DNA of 64,000 bases, from positions 43,552,235-43,616,234 of the forward strand of contig NC_092230.1 of the NCBI RefSeq assembly GCF_036320965.1, written 5' to 3'. This DNA is from Panulirus ornatus. Taxonomy: Eukaryota; Arthropoda; Malacostraca; Decapoda; Palinuridae. The notes under the pieces are model-generated. The model was not told the DNA's origin. It saw only the letters and a list, made by a program, of their open reading frames with translations, and made no database searches. Positions 10,301 through 20,895 of this stretch are shown in pieces; position 1 is the stretch's first letter; every line of letters begins with the position of its first letter. The position numbers and the translations under genes were made by a program.

Positions 10301-13300
10301 ATCCTCCCTTTCTGTATTACTTTCCAAAAGAAGGAACAGAGCAAGGAGCCAAATGAGGAATTTTCCCTCCAAGGCTTTCACCTGTTCTTGACACTACCTT
10401 GCTCATGCAGAAAATGGTGAGCATTTATGAAAAAGGGATTATTTATTTATTTATATCATTTCCTCTACTTTTGCAAGAAACACCTTCTGCCTCACATAGG
10501 TTAACTGTCAGTGCATGAAGAGTCTATTCATAAAATCACTCCGAACTACCTGTAGACAGATTATCACTGTCAAACAATTAAGGATCATCTGTCTGGTCCA
10601 CTAAATCTAGCTTAGAGCTGCTTAGATTCCATAGTAGAACACTGAAAACTTACAAAAATGTGCTGTCAAGCTTAAAGATGTAAAGTTTCCTTATGAGAAC
10701 ACTGAAAACATATGAGAATGTGCTGTCATTAGTATGGCTGGATGATGACTACGGGGAGAAACTAAATTGCACTGTCACCTTGGCGGAAGCCTCCCAGGCC
10801 GAGTGGATGACCTTGAAATTAATGCATTACTATAGTATCCCTGTAAAGGAGTTTCCCCAGCTAGCATAAATATCAGTCTAGAGGAATCAAAGTTAAGAGG
10901 TCCTCATACGAGATGGTAGGCCTTGGGTGACCTTGAGAGAGTGTCTTACAACAAACAAAATAACTTTTCAAAGTTTGAAACATTTTCAGGGTGATTATTA
11001 TGCTGAACTCTTTGATAATAGTAGCAGATTTTGGATTTTAGAATGTTTATTCAATCATTCAAGCATTGCAGTATCTCATTCTCAGTATCAGGTGTTTTCA
11101 TTAAAAAAGAAAATGGTAGATTACAATAATGTTTACATCTTTATTTTGAAGTTACTATAAGTTTTTGGGTTTATGTTTAATAGATTATCATTCCAAGAAT
11201 CAGTGTTGCAACAAACCCAGTGTTTCTTTCTGGAATAATCCAGTGAATATGCATTGTGTAGATTTTTCGTATTCATTTTATCATCAGTTGTATTTGTTTT
11301 CAGATCAATTTCCCATTATGGCTTAATGCAGACATCCTGAAGGGACCTGTGGAGAACGATGACGAACCTGTTGATGCCAACCAGTTCCTTACTTGGTGTG
11401 CTGAATCCTTCCCACAGGTGAGCCTTAACCACCTCATGACATACAGTAGTTTTCCATATAAGATTGGTTCAGTATGAGGTTGATACAGAAAAAAGAAATT
11501 GTTACATAACTGAGGTGGTTCCTCCTAGGAGAGAAAGTTACCAAAACTTGTAACCTTTAAATTGCTTATGTTTTTATCAGTGACCTGTAACTGATGCAGG
11601 TCTCTTGGTTGGTGAATACAGACCATAAACCTTGTGCCCGAGGAGTACCTTCTATCTTAATTATCTTTATGAGGCTCCTGCAGTACTCAGGAAGCTGGCC
11701 ACATCCACTGATGAGGACCACAGGTATAAAGTGGTGCAATATTGTATCTGTGTTTTGTTGTTCAAATATTGCAGGTAATAGTTCATGGAAATTTTTAGCC
11801 CAAAAACCTTTTTGTTTTAAATCTGAAAGATGTAATGAAATGCTTCTATACTTGAAATGATCACCAAAAATCTCTGATGATCTATAGCGAATCAATTGCC
11901 CTCACAAAAATACCATAAATATTTGGTAATAGTTCTGAGGATTTTTTGCCCAAAAACCATTTTGTTATAAAACTAAAATATGACATAATAATGCTTCTAT
12001 ACTCAAAATAATCATGGAAAATATCTCAGAAAAAAAAATGTTTTCCCAAGGTGACAGATACCTAATGAATTATGAACTGAATAATTAGAGGATTATCCAC
12101 AAGAGTAGCCTTTAATTACATATTTACAGGCCTTAACTTCCATTAACAGATATTGTAACCCCAGATACGAATGCATCATGAATAATAGTCCTTACACCAA
12201 AGATACCCAGTCACAGCACAAGTTGGAACGGCTCCTTGGGAACTCCTCTATAGAGTTTAATGGTTTTAGAAGTGAAACCTTGGTGAATGACTGGCGTGGT
12301 GGCTAGCTATGAAATTGGTCAACTAATATTTTACGTTGCTGTGGAGGATGGTGTCAAGTATTTTTTTGTGAGAATGTGTCATGGGATAGTGTCGAATACT
12401 TGTTGATGTTTCTTGTCATATATAAAGGAGACAGAGGAGAAAGAATAATTCTCACATATTCCTTGTGTGTTGTAGCAGGAGACTAAGAAGGGTGGGAGCA
12501 GGAGCTAGAAACCCTTCCTTTGTGTTTCTGTTTCTACAAGTAGGAACAGAAGAAGGAGCCAAGCATAGAGTACTCATCCTCCTTGAAGGCTCAGGTTTGG
12601 TTGTCTGAACTTGTGTAAATGTAACCAAGATTAGAAGAATGGAGAGCTAGATAATGTGTTTAATTAGAATAACCATGGTTTTCAAGTTTGTAAGAATGTA
12701 AGACATTTTCATGTGTGATTTTTACAGGCAACTCTTTCGGTTGGTTGGAAAACAAAATTCACCTCAGCAGATGACAGTGCAGGAGCATACACTGAAGAAA
12801 TGGTAAAGGAGATGTTGGGCACACTAGAAGCCAATGGCATTGCTCAGCCTGTCACATTTCCAATTCGTGCTGCCTTTGTTGGTCGATCATTGGAGCCACT
12901 TGAGTGGTTATTGGATAATGTAAGTCTACAACAGCACTTATGTTTTGTGTGAGTCTGCTATATAATTTTGAAAAGAGTAAGTAGCTGTCAAGCATATATA
13001 TATTTATACTACTTAGATGATAACTTATTGTAATGTTCAAGAGCATTCAAATAGATAAAGATGAAGTGCAAAGGAAAATGTAAAACATTGATACTTTTGC
13101 CAGCAGCAGTCGCTCAAACTCTCTTTAACTTCATCCCATCATCTCCAGTTTCATCTCCCTGTTTGCCTTGTTCCCTCCACTTTTGACACTTACATTCCCA
13201 TTGTGAACTTTTCCTCACTCATTCTCTCTATATGTCTAAACCATTTCAGCACACCCTCTTCAGCTGTCTCGACCAAATGCAGTAATTACCACACCTCTCT

Positions 13301-14626
13301 CGTACCTTTTCATTACTTAATCAAACCACCTCACACCAAATATAATATTGTTAGGACTACCATACCTTCAAACATACCCATTTTTGCCCTCCCAGATGGC
13401 ATTGTCTTTTTTCATACATATTCATACTTGCTTGACTTCATCCATTCCTGGTGCTGGAAATAGCATCGCTACCCCCTAGAGTAAAACATATACTCTTTCA
13501 TGTTATACACAGCTACAGTGTTATTAATGAAAAATGGCTGGCATGTCTGATATCTGGGAAGGATATTAGAGGTGTTGCTTTATGGATAATACTTTCGGTC
13601 TTGTCCTATCACCTGCATCAAAGCCCTCCAATATCACAAGAGTACATAAGAGAAAATTAGGCTCAGTTGTTATGAAAAGTAATTTTGTCCATAAGCACCA
13701 GTTCATTAGATTGCTTTCCCTTTCTTCTAATGTAATCCTCCACTAAAATCATAACTCACATATCTTTACATTTCTTTTTTTTTTTTCTTTAGTGTGTGTG
13801 TGCTTCCTCACCAGCTGATACACAAGTTTTCTTTCTAATGCCTTATAAGGGTCATCCAGCAACCTAATTTTTTTTTTTTTTTTTTTGGGGGGGGGGGATG
13901 TCACTTTGCACCCATAATCTTCAGGTAGCAGACAGGATATCCATGTATAGATATTGGTGGCTTTAGGAGGATGTGAGGGGAGCAGAATTTTTTCCCCACA
14001 CATTTTCAGCAATAGACAACATCTTTTTTAGACTACTAATGGTATGATAAGTCAGTTGTTTATTCAGACACAGGCGGGAAATTTAGAACATCAGTTAATG
14101 CTAGCTGCAGTGGAAAGAGGGAACATCATTTGATGTCATCCACTGTTTAAGGGTTAACTGACTCAGTTGTATTACTCGGATCATAAGAGTCTTGCGTAAA
14201 CATTCTCAAAGACCCAACTACAGTACTTAGTATATTTTGAAATAAATTCCATAGCTGGATTTGTGTATGACATCAATAAGTCAACATAAGAAACTACCAT
14301 AGAGTCTTTTTCTCTACCAAGGGATTTTACTTGAATTTTATATATTTCCTTCTTATTAGGTACCTGACAGCACCATCACAGTGTGGAGTGCTTCTTCGGA
14401 TGACATTGATGTCCATGCTCTTGTTGTTCTCCGAGACAATATTGGCCCTGATTCTGTCTACTTTGATCTTCCGGAAGACCAACAGAAAGCCTTTGACGAA
14501 GCCAAAGACAGAGAAGCCAACTCTGCTACCAAAAAGTTTCAGTTTCTTCCTAACAATACCTTAGCTTGGGCATCTGCTGGCATTGCCCTTGCAACTGCAT
14601 TAACTACTTTGTATATGTATGACTAA
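4199..14626 (+). CDS. FAM151/menorin-family protein (DUF2181), six coding exons, 311 aa
   Basis: Coding exons are 4199-4313, 6614-6771, 9112-9201, 11304-11417, 12728-12919 and 14360-14626; all introns are GT-AG and the phases agree across every junction. The 311-residue product shows the family blocks in order: HAVNRKELL (26-34), MMLEADV (43-49), [10 protein letters not shown] (62-71), [11 protein letters not shown] (126-136) with [17 protein letters not shown] (160-168) and [13 protein letters not shown] in the fifth exon. Length is near that of animal FAM151B. The family (menorin in C. elegans, FAM151A/B in vertebrates) belongs to a phosphodiesterase-like TIM-barrel group; E46, D48 and H69 would be candidate metal-site residues by analogy, which is inference. 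The last about 20 residues (290-309) are hydrophobic and suggest a C-terminal membrane anchor. An in-frame stop at 4145 with no ATG before 4199 supports the start. An acceptor-like TTTTACAG at 4162-4169 leaves open an upstream exon. Confidence 0.9.
4608..4820 (+). mobile_element. Diverged LINE-A 3' untranslated fragment (intron 1)
   Basis: Reads GCGCCTGAACATGCAGGAGA, AGATAGAGTGAATTGG and AACAAATGAGGCCATTTCTT, which parallel the C-terminal codons and 3' untranslated region of LINE-A. The same block recurs at 6826 and 8480. Confidence 0.7.
4821..6613. other. Intron 1 remainder
   Basis: AT-rich unique intronic sequence. No further exon with a coding reading that I can support; short open frames are not conserved-looking. 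Confidence 0.6.
6614..6771 (+). CDS. FAM151-like gene, coding exon 2
   Basis: Acceptor CCTATAG|ATTCAG, donor AATGAG|GTAGGT. Encodes residues 39-91 with the LEADV and IMAHPP motifs that define the family core. Confidence 0.92.
6826..7045 (+). mobile_element. LINE-A 3' untranslated fragment (intron 2)
   Basis: Contains AGAGTGAATTGGAACAATGT, GTCAGTGGACTGAACCAGGG and CATGTGAAGCGTCTGGGGTA, closely matching the reverse complement of 18.8-18.96 kb. Confidence 0.78.
7115..7215 (-). mobile_element. Degenerate tRNA-derived SINE (intron 2)
   Basis: On the minus strand TGTTCAAATCCTGGTT resembles a B box. It is followed by CCTATGGGTCTGGTCAATGA, which aligns with the tail TAAGGGTTGGTCGATAAAAT of the copy at 63.8 kb. 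Third and most degraded copy in the window. Confidence 0.5.
7247..8705 (+). mobile_element. Degenerate LINE-A copy (intron 2)
   Basis: Translated segments in shifting frames match LINE-A in order: GEVPEDW-like at 7270, IGEEQ at 7430, [16 protein letters not shown] at 7525-7570, then the region equivalent to LQQG and FAxD at 7720-7890. The C-terminal and 3' untranslated region follow to about 8705 (GCTTGAACATGCAGGAGAGT). It has many frameshifts and stops and is an old insertion. Confidence 0.8.
8726..8890 (+). repeat. Dispersed repeat shared with 22.1-22.25 kb
   Basis: GTGGTTACACCACGAGCAAG, then CTTTGATGAGGTTGTATCAT, then a GGAGACCATCC end. The minus strand of 22070-22250 has the same order of blocks (GAGGTTACACCATGAGTG, TTTTGATGAGGCTGTATCAT). 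Family unknown. Confidence 0.5.
9112..9201 (+). CDS. FAM151-like gene, coding exon 3
   Basis: Acceptor GTCCACAG|GAAGG, donor GACAGT|GTGAGT. Encodes residues 92-121, starting with a Lys-rich stretch ([14 protein letters not shown]). Confidence 0.9.
9490..9910 (-). mobile_element. CR1-like LINE 3'-end fragment (intron 3)
   Basis: On the minus strand the sequence encodes pieces like [14 protein letters not shown] and then has a non-coding end with GATGGGGACCCATGAGATGA and CAAATAGGTAATTA. The CR1-like copy at 28.9-31.4 kb ends with the same blocks (GGGGTCCCATGAG, CAAATAGGTAATC). Confidence 0.72.
10217..10432 (+). mobile_element. Diverged family-S SINE (intron 3)
   Basis: Blocks in order: GGGGACAGGGGAGAAAGAAT, GTATTCTCTGTGTTGTATAA, CCAAAAGAAGGAACAGAGCA and a decayed tail ACACTACCTTGCTCATGCAG. 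Clear but old copy. Confidence 0.8.
10433..11303. other. Intron 3 remainder
   Basis: Unique AT-rich sequence. It includes an imperfect repeat near 10630-10740 (AACACTGAAAACTTAC / AACACTGAAAACATAT, each followed by an AATGTGCTGTCA block). No gene seen. Confidence 0.5.
11304..11417 (+). CDS. FAM151-like gene, coding exon 4
   Basis: Acceptor TGTTTTCAG|ATCAA, donor CCACAG|GTGAGC. Encodes residues 122-159 with the highly conserved [11 protein letters not shown] block. Confidence 0.92.
11779..12030. repeat. Imperfect tandem duplication (intron 4)
   Basis: Two diverged copies about 147 bp apart share GGTAATAGTTC, TTTGCCCAAAAACCATTTTG (first copy TTAGCCCAAAAACCTTTTTG) and AATGCTTCTATACT. Confidence 0.65.
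12426..12594 (+). mobile_element. Diverged family-S SINE, tail lost (intron 4)
   Basis: GGAGACAGAGGAGAAAGAAT, CATATTCCTTGTGTGTTGTA and a GTAGGAACAGAAGAAGGAGC block match the SINE body. The conserved CTACCTCGCTAA core is missing. Confidence 0.72.
12728..12919 (+). CDS. FAM151-like gene, coding exon 5
   Basis: Acceptor TTTTTACAG|GCAAC, donor GATAAT|GTAAGT. Encodes residues 160-223, from ATLSVGWKT to the EPLEWLLDN block. Confidence 0.92.
13096..13460 (-). mobile_element. LINE-A C-terminal fragment (intron 5)
   Basis: Parallels 19020-19380: CTTTTCCTCACTCATTCTCT, AAACCATTTCAGCACACCCT, AATCAAACCACCTCACACCA and CCTTCAAACATACCCATTTT all have counterparts. Minus-strand orientation, moderately diverged. 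Confidence 0.82.
13867..13898. repeat. Poly-T/poly-G homopolymer junction
   Basis: A T run of about 20 directly followed by about 10 G. Length is likely unreliable in an assembly. Confidence 0.9.
14360..14626 (+). CDS. FAM151-like gene, terminal coding exon 6
   Basis: Acceptor CTTATTAG|GTACC; ends at TAA 14624-14626. Encodes residues 224-311 from [10 protein letters not shown] to a hydrophobic C-terminal tail rich in Ala, Leu and Thr ([15 protein letters not shown]). Confidence 0.92.
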   Translation, partial: VPDSTITVWSASSDDIDVHALVVLRDNIGPDSVYFDLPEDQQKAFDEAKDREANSATKKFQFLPNNTLAWASAGIALATALTTLYMYD

Positions 14627-15248
14627 AAATTTGAGTTATCATGTTAACACTCTTAGCTACTTAATTCCCTTGTTTGAGGACCAGTTATGATTAAGAAGTT
14701 AACATGCTGACTGCATTAGATACTTTTGTATTATTATTATAGGAACATTTATATAAATAAGAGCTTCCATGAAAGATATATGCCCTCACTGCCTTGCTGT
14801 ATTACTGTGAAGTACAATCAGGTTTTTAATACGAATTATGGTAGACATTTTCAGTCACCTCGAGTTGTCATACGAGACAATTCCGTGGTTTTACCGTGCT
14901 TGTCCTCCATTCATGCTTTCATGATAATTATAAGAAAAAAATTGATCTGACACGGAATTAATTTTGAATCCTTACTTGAATTTTTTTTCCAGTAATCTTA
15001 TAGAGTTTATAAAAATAATTTGGTTTTATAAAATAGTTTACTTTGGTTATTTCTGTATTGACATTCGTTGCAGGGCTGCTTCTTCGTATCATGCCACAAG
15101 TTGTGTTGCTTTCTGCTTTTGCAGCTTCAGTCTTTGTAACACTGTTAAATGCTTCTGATATTAGGACATAGGTGTACTGCAAAATAGTGCAATTCTTATA
15201 AAGTTTGAAATATAATTTTGTGCCTTGGCCATTGTGGCTGGAGAACAA

Positions 15249-15254
15249 AATAAA
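15249..15254 (+). terminator. Candidate polyadenylation signal
   Basis: AATAAA about 620 bases after the stop codon of the FAM151-like gene. Confidence 0.35.
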
Positions 15255-15734
15255 TGTAGATCTGTATACAGCACACATTATAATACGTTAATTTCCTTTT
15301 GTGTTTAGGCTTGTATTTGTGTTGGGGCATTTGTATCTTATGGGCACATTTTCTCTTATTCTCGTGATAGTAGTGAAATAACGATTACATATTTTTATAA
15401 TGACTTACAGTAGTGTGAAATCAAACTTATGAAAGAATATTATGAATGGTAATGTAATATCCGATTGTTGGTGATAGTAGTGGTTAGTGTCTGTATTGAT
15501 AATACTGAAGGGTTGAGATTGATATTATGTCTAAAGTTTAATAGTGTAGAGAAATGCTTTATATTTTGGCATCAGTAAATGTTTCTTTTCATATAATTTC
15601 TCTGACAATGTAATTGCAGTATTTGTTTTTGTTGCCAACAAAATGTAAATTTTATCTTTGAGGCTTTTATCAATTGATCTGAAAATGAGCAGAATGATGA
15701 TATATTTTGTTTCAGTACTGAATTTGTTATATTG

Positions 15735-15740
15735 AATAAA
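15735..15740 (+). terminator. Candidate distal polyadenylation signal
   Basis: AATAAA about 1.1 kb after the stop codon; alternative to 15249. Confidence 0.35.
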
Positions 15741-15760
15741 ATTATATGTACACATTTGTA

Positions 15761-16304
15761 TAAATGCAGGAACTTTTATTTTTAGTGTCATTAATACCTA
15801 TTTGCCATTCCCTGCCGTAGTGAGACAGGGAGGGTACAGATGACAGAACCTTCGAAATAATCCTGATTTAGCTCTTTCCTCAGTTCCTTTTGAAAATGAA
15901 ATACTGGAGAGGCAAACTTCTATCTCTCCACTCGTCATTAATTGCCTAATTCACTCAATAACATGGGCAATGTTCATTCTCCCCGATCTCCAGGAAGTTA
16001 TAGATTTTTAATACATAAGTACTTTTTTCACGCAAGTACATCAATGTCACAAACAATAGCCTCATTTGCAGACAGTCTTATTTTGTACTGAAACTTAGAC
16101 TTTACCACCCAAAAACAAACCCCACTATTTTGATTACCTTGAAACAGCCTCATGCTCTAGTGCTGTCTACTAACGGAAAAGTACCCCCTGTATGCCATAA
16201 CAATCCATTTCATCCTATCTCATGCAGATTTTCTTGACCATTCAGGCTCTGATACCCAAGAGCCAACTTTTCTCCACATGTCCATCGTCTTGGTTTCCAA
16301 TTCT
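15761..16304. other. Intergenic sequence, possible old retroposon remnants
   Basis: TTGCCATTCCCTGCCGTAGT at 15811 faintly resembles a reversed retroposon tail, but the rest gives no match I can defend. Confidence 0.35.
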
Positions 16305-16440
16305 GACAAACTGACCCTTTTAGTTGGTATTTCTTTACTCATCCTTTCCTTATGTCCAAACCATTTAAGTACACCCTGGTCAGTTCTCTCAAAAGTATGT
16401 ATGTATCACACCTCTTCCATACACTGTCATTCTTTACATA
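16305..16440 (-). mobile_element. LINE-A fragment, minus strand
   Basis: CTTTTAGTTGGTATTTCTTT, CAAACCATTTAAGTACACCC and TATCACACCTCTTCCATAC parallel 19090-19205. It abuts an oppositely oriented LINE-A 3' end. Confidence 0.7.
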
Positions 16441-16830
16441 AGTGTGGAAAGGTTGACAAAGAGGATCTACATGTTGGAAGTGGAGGGAACATGAAATGGG
16501 AGACCAAAATGGACATGGGAGGTGGTGTGAAAAAGATTCTGAGAGCTTAAGGCCTGTACATACAGGAGGGTGAAAAGGCATGCACAGGATAAGTGAATCA
16601 GAACGATTTTCTATATGGGGTGATTTGCTGTAACAAACCAAACTAAGGCACGTGAAGCAGCAATGGGAAACCATAGAAAGGTCTGTGAGGCCTGGTTGTA
16701 GATAAAGTCTGTGGTTTTTGAATGCTAGTGAATGGATGTGAACAAAAAGGCCTTTTCTTTGCTAATTCTTCATGCTACCTTGTTAACACAGGAAATGGCA
16801 AACAAGTAAAGAAAGAAATGATAATAGGCT
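16441..16830 (+). mobile_element. LINE-A 3' end, plus strand
   Basis: AAAGGTTGACAAAGAGGATC at 16448 begins the C-terminal region; TGGAAGTGGAGGGAACATGA follows, then the 3' untranslated blocks. It ends with a decayed tail ATGCTACCTTGTTAACACAG and AAGAAAGAAATGA. With 16305-16440 it forms a head-to-head inverted pair. Confidence 0.75.
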
Positions 16831-17159
16831 AACTACGTACATCATATACATTTATCTCAATTGTATCGAGTGAAAATACAATGGAAGGGTAAACTTATGT
16901 TCCTTTCTGAATAACACTTGAGAAAAAATACACTATACTGTTCATACATGCACTATAAACATGATTCCCTACGTATCACATTAGCAAAAGATAATATATT
17001 GAATATCTGTAAATCGAAATGAACATAATGAAACTGTTAAATATCAAATGAAAACAAACACTTCCAGTCACATTCCCAGATAACCACATTCGTCAAATGT
17101 TCTTTATATTCATCTCCATCCATGTAGTGTTTTAAAAGTTCATAATAATCATTTCCTAC
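16831..17159. other. Unique sequence
   Basis: AT-rich; nothing recognised. Confidence 0.4.
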
Positions 17160-17325
17160 ACCATGACACAATGGTTCTGTTCCTGTCTGTGATGCATTTA
17201 TGGGCCTCCCAGGGTTGAGCACACATTTGAATCCTGGTTACAGCAGTCATTGTACAGTCAACCCAGTTATTCATCCACTCCTAAGGGTTGGTTGGTAAAA
17301 TGGATACTTGACTCAGGTTAGGTGG
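17160..17325 (+). mobile_element. tRNA-derived SINE, diverged
   Basis: A-box-like TGACACAATGG near 17164 and B-box-like TTTGAATCCTGG near 17226 are followed by TAAGGGTTGGTTGGTAAAAT. That block aligns with the tail at 63920 (TAAGGGTTGGTCGATAAAAT). It joins LINE-A directly at its 3' end. Confidence 0.65.
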
Positions 17326-18645
17326 TGAAAGCCTTGCATGTGATGAAATGCAGCAAGGCAGCTGGAGTGGATGTTATTGCTGTTGAATTTATTAAGGAGT
17401 GACTGTGTCGGTGATTGGTTAGTTTGGATATTCACATTATCTATGGATCATGATGAGTTGCCTGAGGATATGTGGAATGCATATATAGTGCCACTGTATA
17501 AAGGCAAAGGTTATAAGGGTGAGTGTTTAAGCTACTGAGGTGTAATTTTGTTGAGTATACCTGGTAAGTTGTATGGAAGGGTAATGATTGAGAGAATGAA
17601 GGCATGTACTGAGCAGACTGGGGAAGAAGTGGTAAAGGGTATGTGGATCAGGTGTTTGCTTTGAAAAATGTGTTAGAAATATTCAGAAAAACAGATGGAT
17701 TTGTATGTGGCATTTATGGATCTTAAGAAGGCATATTACAGGATTGATGGAGATGCTCTGGGGAAGGTCTTAAGCATATATGTTGTGAGTAGGTAAGCTG
17801 CAAAAAGCAGAGAAGTTTTTATCTCGGGTTTAAGACTTGTGTACAGGTAGGAAGGAAGGAGAGTGAATGGTTCCAAATGAAGGTTGGTCTGCAGCAGGGG
17901 AGTGTGATGTCACCATAGTTGTTTAATTTGTTTATGGATGGTGTGGTGAGGGAGGTAAGTGTGAAAGTCTTGCAGAAAAGGCTGAGTATGCAGTCTGTCA
18001 GGGATAAGAGAGCCTGGTAAGTGAGTCAATTGTTTGCTGATGATGCAGCACTGGTGGCAGATTTTAGTGAGAAACTGCAGAAGTTAGTGATGAGTTTTGC
18101 AGTGTGTGTGGAAAGGAGAAAGTCGAGAGTGAATGTGAATAAAATTAAGATTAGTAGGTTCAGCAAGGGCTGAGGGACAGTTAGTTGAGGCATAAGTTCT
18201 AAGGGAGAAAAATTGGAACCATGGAAGCGTGAGTCGTAGAGTCAGGGAGAAGGCGAAGGTTCTCAGAGAGCTGAAGAATGTATAGAAAAAGAGAACATTA
18301 ATTGGGAAGGCAAAAATGGGTAGAGTTGAAGCTATAGTAGTCCCAGCATTATTATATGGATGCAAGGCGTTAGCTACAGTAGGACTGCAGAGGAGGGTGG
18401 GTGAGTTGGAAATGTAATGTTAGAGGATAATATCTGGTGTAAGGTGGTTTGATCAAGTGAATAATAAAAGGAGTATGAGAGAGGTGTGGTAATGAAAAGA
18501 ATGTTGTTAAGAGTCAAAGAGGGTATGCTGAAATGTTTTAAACATATGGAGAGAATGAGTGAAGAAAGGTTGACAAAGAGGGTATATGTGTCAAGTAAAG
18601 AGAACAGGGAGACCAAATTGGAGATGGAAGGATGGAGTGCCTTTC
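17326..18645 (+). mobile_element. Degenerate LINE-A copy
   Basis: In shifting frames the plus strand shows the LINE-A order: KALHVMKCSKAAGVDVIAVE-like at 17320-17395, PEDMWNAYIVPLYKGKGY at about 17460, and [20 protein letters not shown] near 17700. LQQGSVMSP lies near 17890, QLFADDAALVADFSEKL near 18030 and MERMSEERLTKRVYV near 18547. It has many stops and frameshifts and breaks off around 18640. Confidence 0.85.
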
Positions 18646-18722
18646 CAATTTTACTCCAGAAGACACTGCTCTCAACTTCAACTTTCCTAATTCCATCCTT
18701 AGCATTTATCCCTCTTGTATAA
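18646..18722. other. Short non-LINE spacer
   Basis: About 77 bases between two oppositely oriented LINE-A copies. It ends where the poly-A (T on the plus strand) of the right-hand copy starts. It probably contains the insertion target, but no clear duplication was found. Confidence 0.4.
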
Positions 18723-20895
18723 CTTTTTTTTTTTTTTTTTTTTGCTTTGTCGCTGTCTCCCGCGTTTGCGAGGTAGCACAAGGAAACAGACGAAAGAAAT
18801 GGCCCAACCCACCCCCATACACATGTATATACATACGTCCACACACGCAAATATACATACCTACACAGCTTTCCATGGTTTACCCCAGACGCTTCACATG
18901 CCTTGATTCAATCCACTGACAGCACGTCAACCCCGGTATACCACATCGCTCCAATTCACTCTATTCCTTGCCCTCCTTTCACCCTCCTGCATGTTCAGGC
19001 CCCGATCACACAAAATCTTTTTCACTCCATCTTTCCACCTCCAATTTGGTCTCCCTCTTCTCCTCGTTCCCTCCACCTCCGACACATATATCCTCTTGGT
19101 CAATCTTTCCTCACTCATCCTCTCCATGTGCCCAAACCATTTCAAAACACCCTCTTCTGCTCTCTCAACCACGCTCTTTTTATTTCCACACATCTCTCTT
19201 ACCCTTACGTTACTTACTCGATCAAACCACCTCACACCACACATTGTCCTCAAACATCTCATTTCCAGCACATCCATCCTCCTGCGCACAACTCCATCCA
19301 TAGCCCACGCCTCGCAACCGTACAACATTGTTGGAACCACTATTCCTTCAAACATACCCATTTTTGCTTTCCGAGATAATGTTCTCGACTTCCACACATT
19401 CTTCAAGGCTCCCAGAATTTTCGCCCCCTCCCCCACCCTATGATCCACTTCCGCTTCCATGGTTCCATCCGCTGCCAGATCCACTCCCAGATATCTAAAA
19501 CACTTCACTTCCTCCAGTTTTTCTCCATTCAAACTCACCTCCCAATTGACTTGACCCTCAACCCTACTGTACCTAATAACCTTGCTCTTATTCACATTTA
19601 CTCTTAACTTTCTTCTTTCACACACTTTACCAAACTCAGTCACCAGCTTCTGCAGTTTCTCACATGAATCAGCCACCAGCGCTGTATCATCAGCAAACAA
19701 CAACTGACTCACTTCCCAAGCTCTCTCATCCCCAACAGACTTCATACTTGCCCCTCTTTCCAAAACTCTTGCATTCACCTCCCTAACAACCCCATCCATA
19801 AACAAATTAAACAACCATGGAGACATCACACACCCCTGCCACAAACCTACATTCACTGAGAACCAATCACTTTCCTCTCTTCCTACACGTACACATGCCT
19901 TACATCCTGGATAAAAACTTTTCACTGCTTCTAACAACTTGCCTCCCACACCATATATTCTTAATACCTTCCACAGAGCATCTCTATCAACTCTATCATA
20001 TGCCTTCTCCAGATCCATAAATGCTACATACAAATCCATTTGCTTTTCTAAGTATTTCTCACATACATTCTTCAAAGCAAACACCTGATCCACACATCCT
20101 CTACCACTTCTGAAACCACACTGCTCTTCCCCAATCTGATGCTCTGTACATGCCTTCACCCTCTCAATCAATACCCTCCCATATAATTTACCAGGAATAC
20201 TCAACAGACTTATACCTCTGTAATTTGAGCACTCACTCTTATCCCCTTTGCCTTTGTACAATGGCACTATGCACGCATTCCGCCAATCCTCAGGCACCTC
20301 ACCATGAGTCATACATACATTAAATAACCTTACCAACCAGTCAACAATACAGTCACCCCCTTTTTTAATAAATTCCACTGCAATATCATCCAAACCTGCT
20401 GCCTTGCCGGCTTTCATCTTCCGCAAAGCTTTTACTACCTCTTCTCTGTTTACCAAATCATTTTCCCTAACCCTCTCACTTTGCACACCACCTCGACCAA
20501 AACACCCTATATCTGCCACTCTATCATCAAACACATTCAACAAACCTTCAAAATACTCACTCCATCTCCTTCTCACATCACCACTACTTGTTATCACCTC
20601 CCCATTTGCGCCCTTCACTGAAGTTCCCATTTGCTCCCTTGTCTTACGCACTTTATTTACCTCCTTCCAGAACATCTTTTTATTCTCCCTAAAATTTAAT
20701 GATACTCTCTCACCCCAACTCTCATTTGCCCTTTTTTCACCTCTTGCACCTTTCTCTTGACCTCCTGTCTCTTTCTTTTATACATCTCCCACTCAATTGC
20801 ATTTTTTCCCTGCAAAAATTGTCCAAATGCCTCTCTCTTCTCTTTCACTAATACTCTTACTTCTTCATCCCACCACTCACTAAATTCATGAAATA
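18723..20895 (-). mobile_element. LINE-A, best copy in the window, 5'-truncated
   Basis: Non-LTR retrotransposon on the minus strand. From its 5' end: a linker segment with FSEWWDEEVRVLVKEK (about 20890-20740), the RT domain, a C-terminal domain, a 3' untranslated region (18926-18745) and a terminal A-run (T-run at 18723-18743). The 3' untranslated tail holds TTGGGCCATTTCTTTCGTCT and GCTACCTCGCAAACGCGGGA, the core also present in the family-S SINE tails. No endonuclease domain remains, so the 5' half is missing. Clade not assigned. Confidence 0.9.
18927..20675 (-). pseudogene. LINE-A reverse transcriptase ORF (truncated, one frameshift upstream)
   Basis: A 582-codon open frame. RT blocks in order: [88 protein letters not shown] and the catalytic LFADDTALVADS near residue 325. 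The C-terminal part carries RRRGRPNWRWKDGVKKIL and ends ARNRVNWSDVVYRG. It would copy element RNA by target-primed reverse transcription. The frame continues upstream in another register (20696-20938), and the shift falls in a 6-A run followed by GGG (plus strand about 20730-20740), which fits a one-base deletion. With the endonuclease region absent it is not autonomous. The otherwise intact frame implies a fairly recent insertion. Confidence 0.88.

Larger units (their letters stand above)
14627..15760 (+). other. Probable 3' untranslated region and flank of the FAM151-like gene
   Basis: AT-rich sequence without repeats after the stop codon. AATAAA hexamers at 15249-15254 and 15735-15740 are candidate polyadenylation signals. 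The extent is inferred. Confidence 0.5.
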
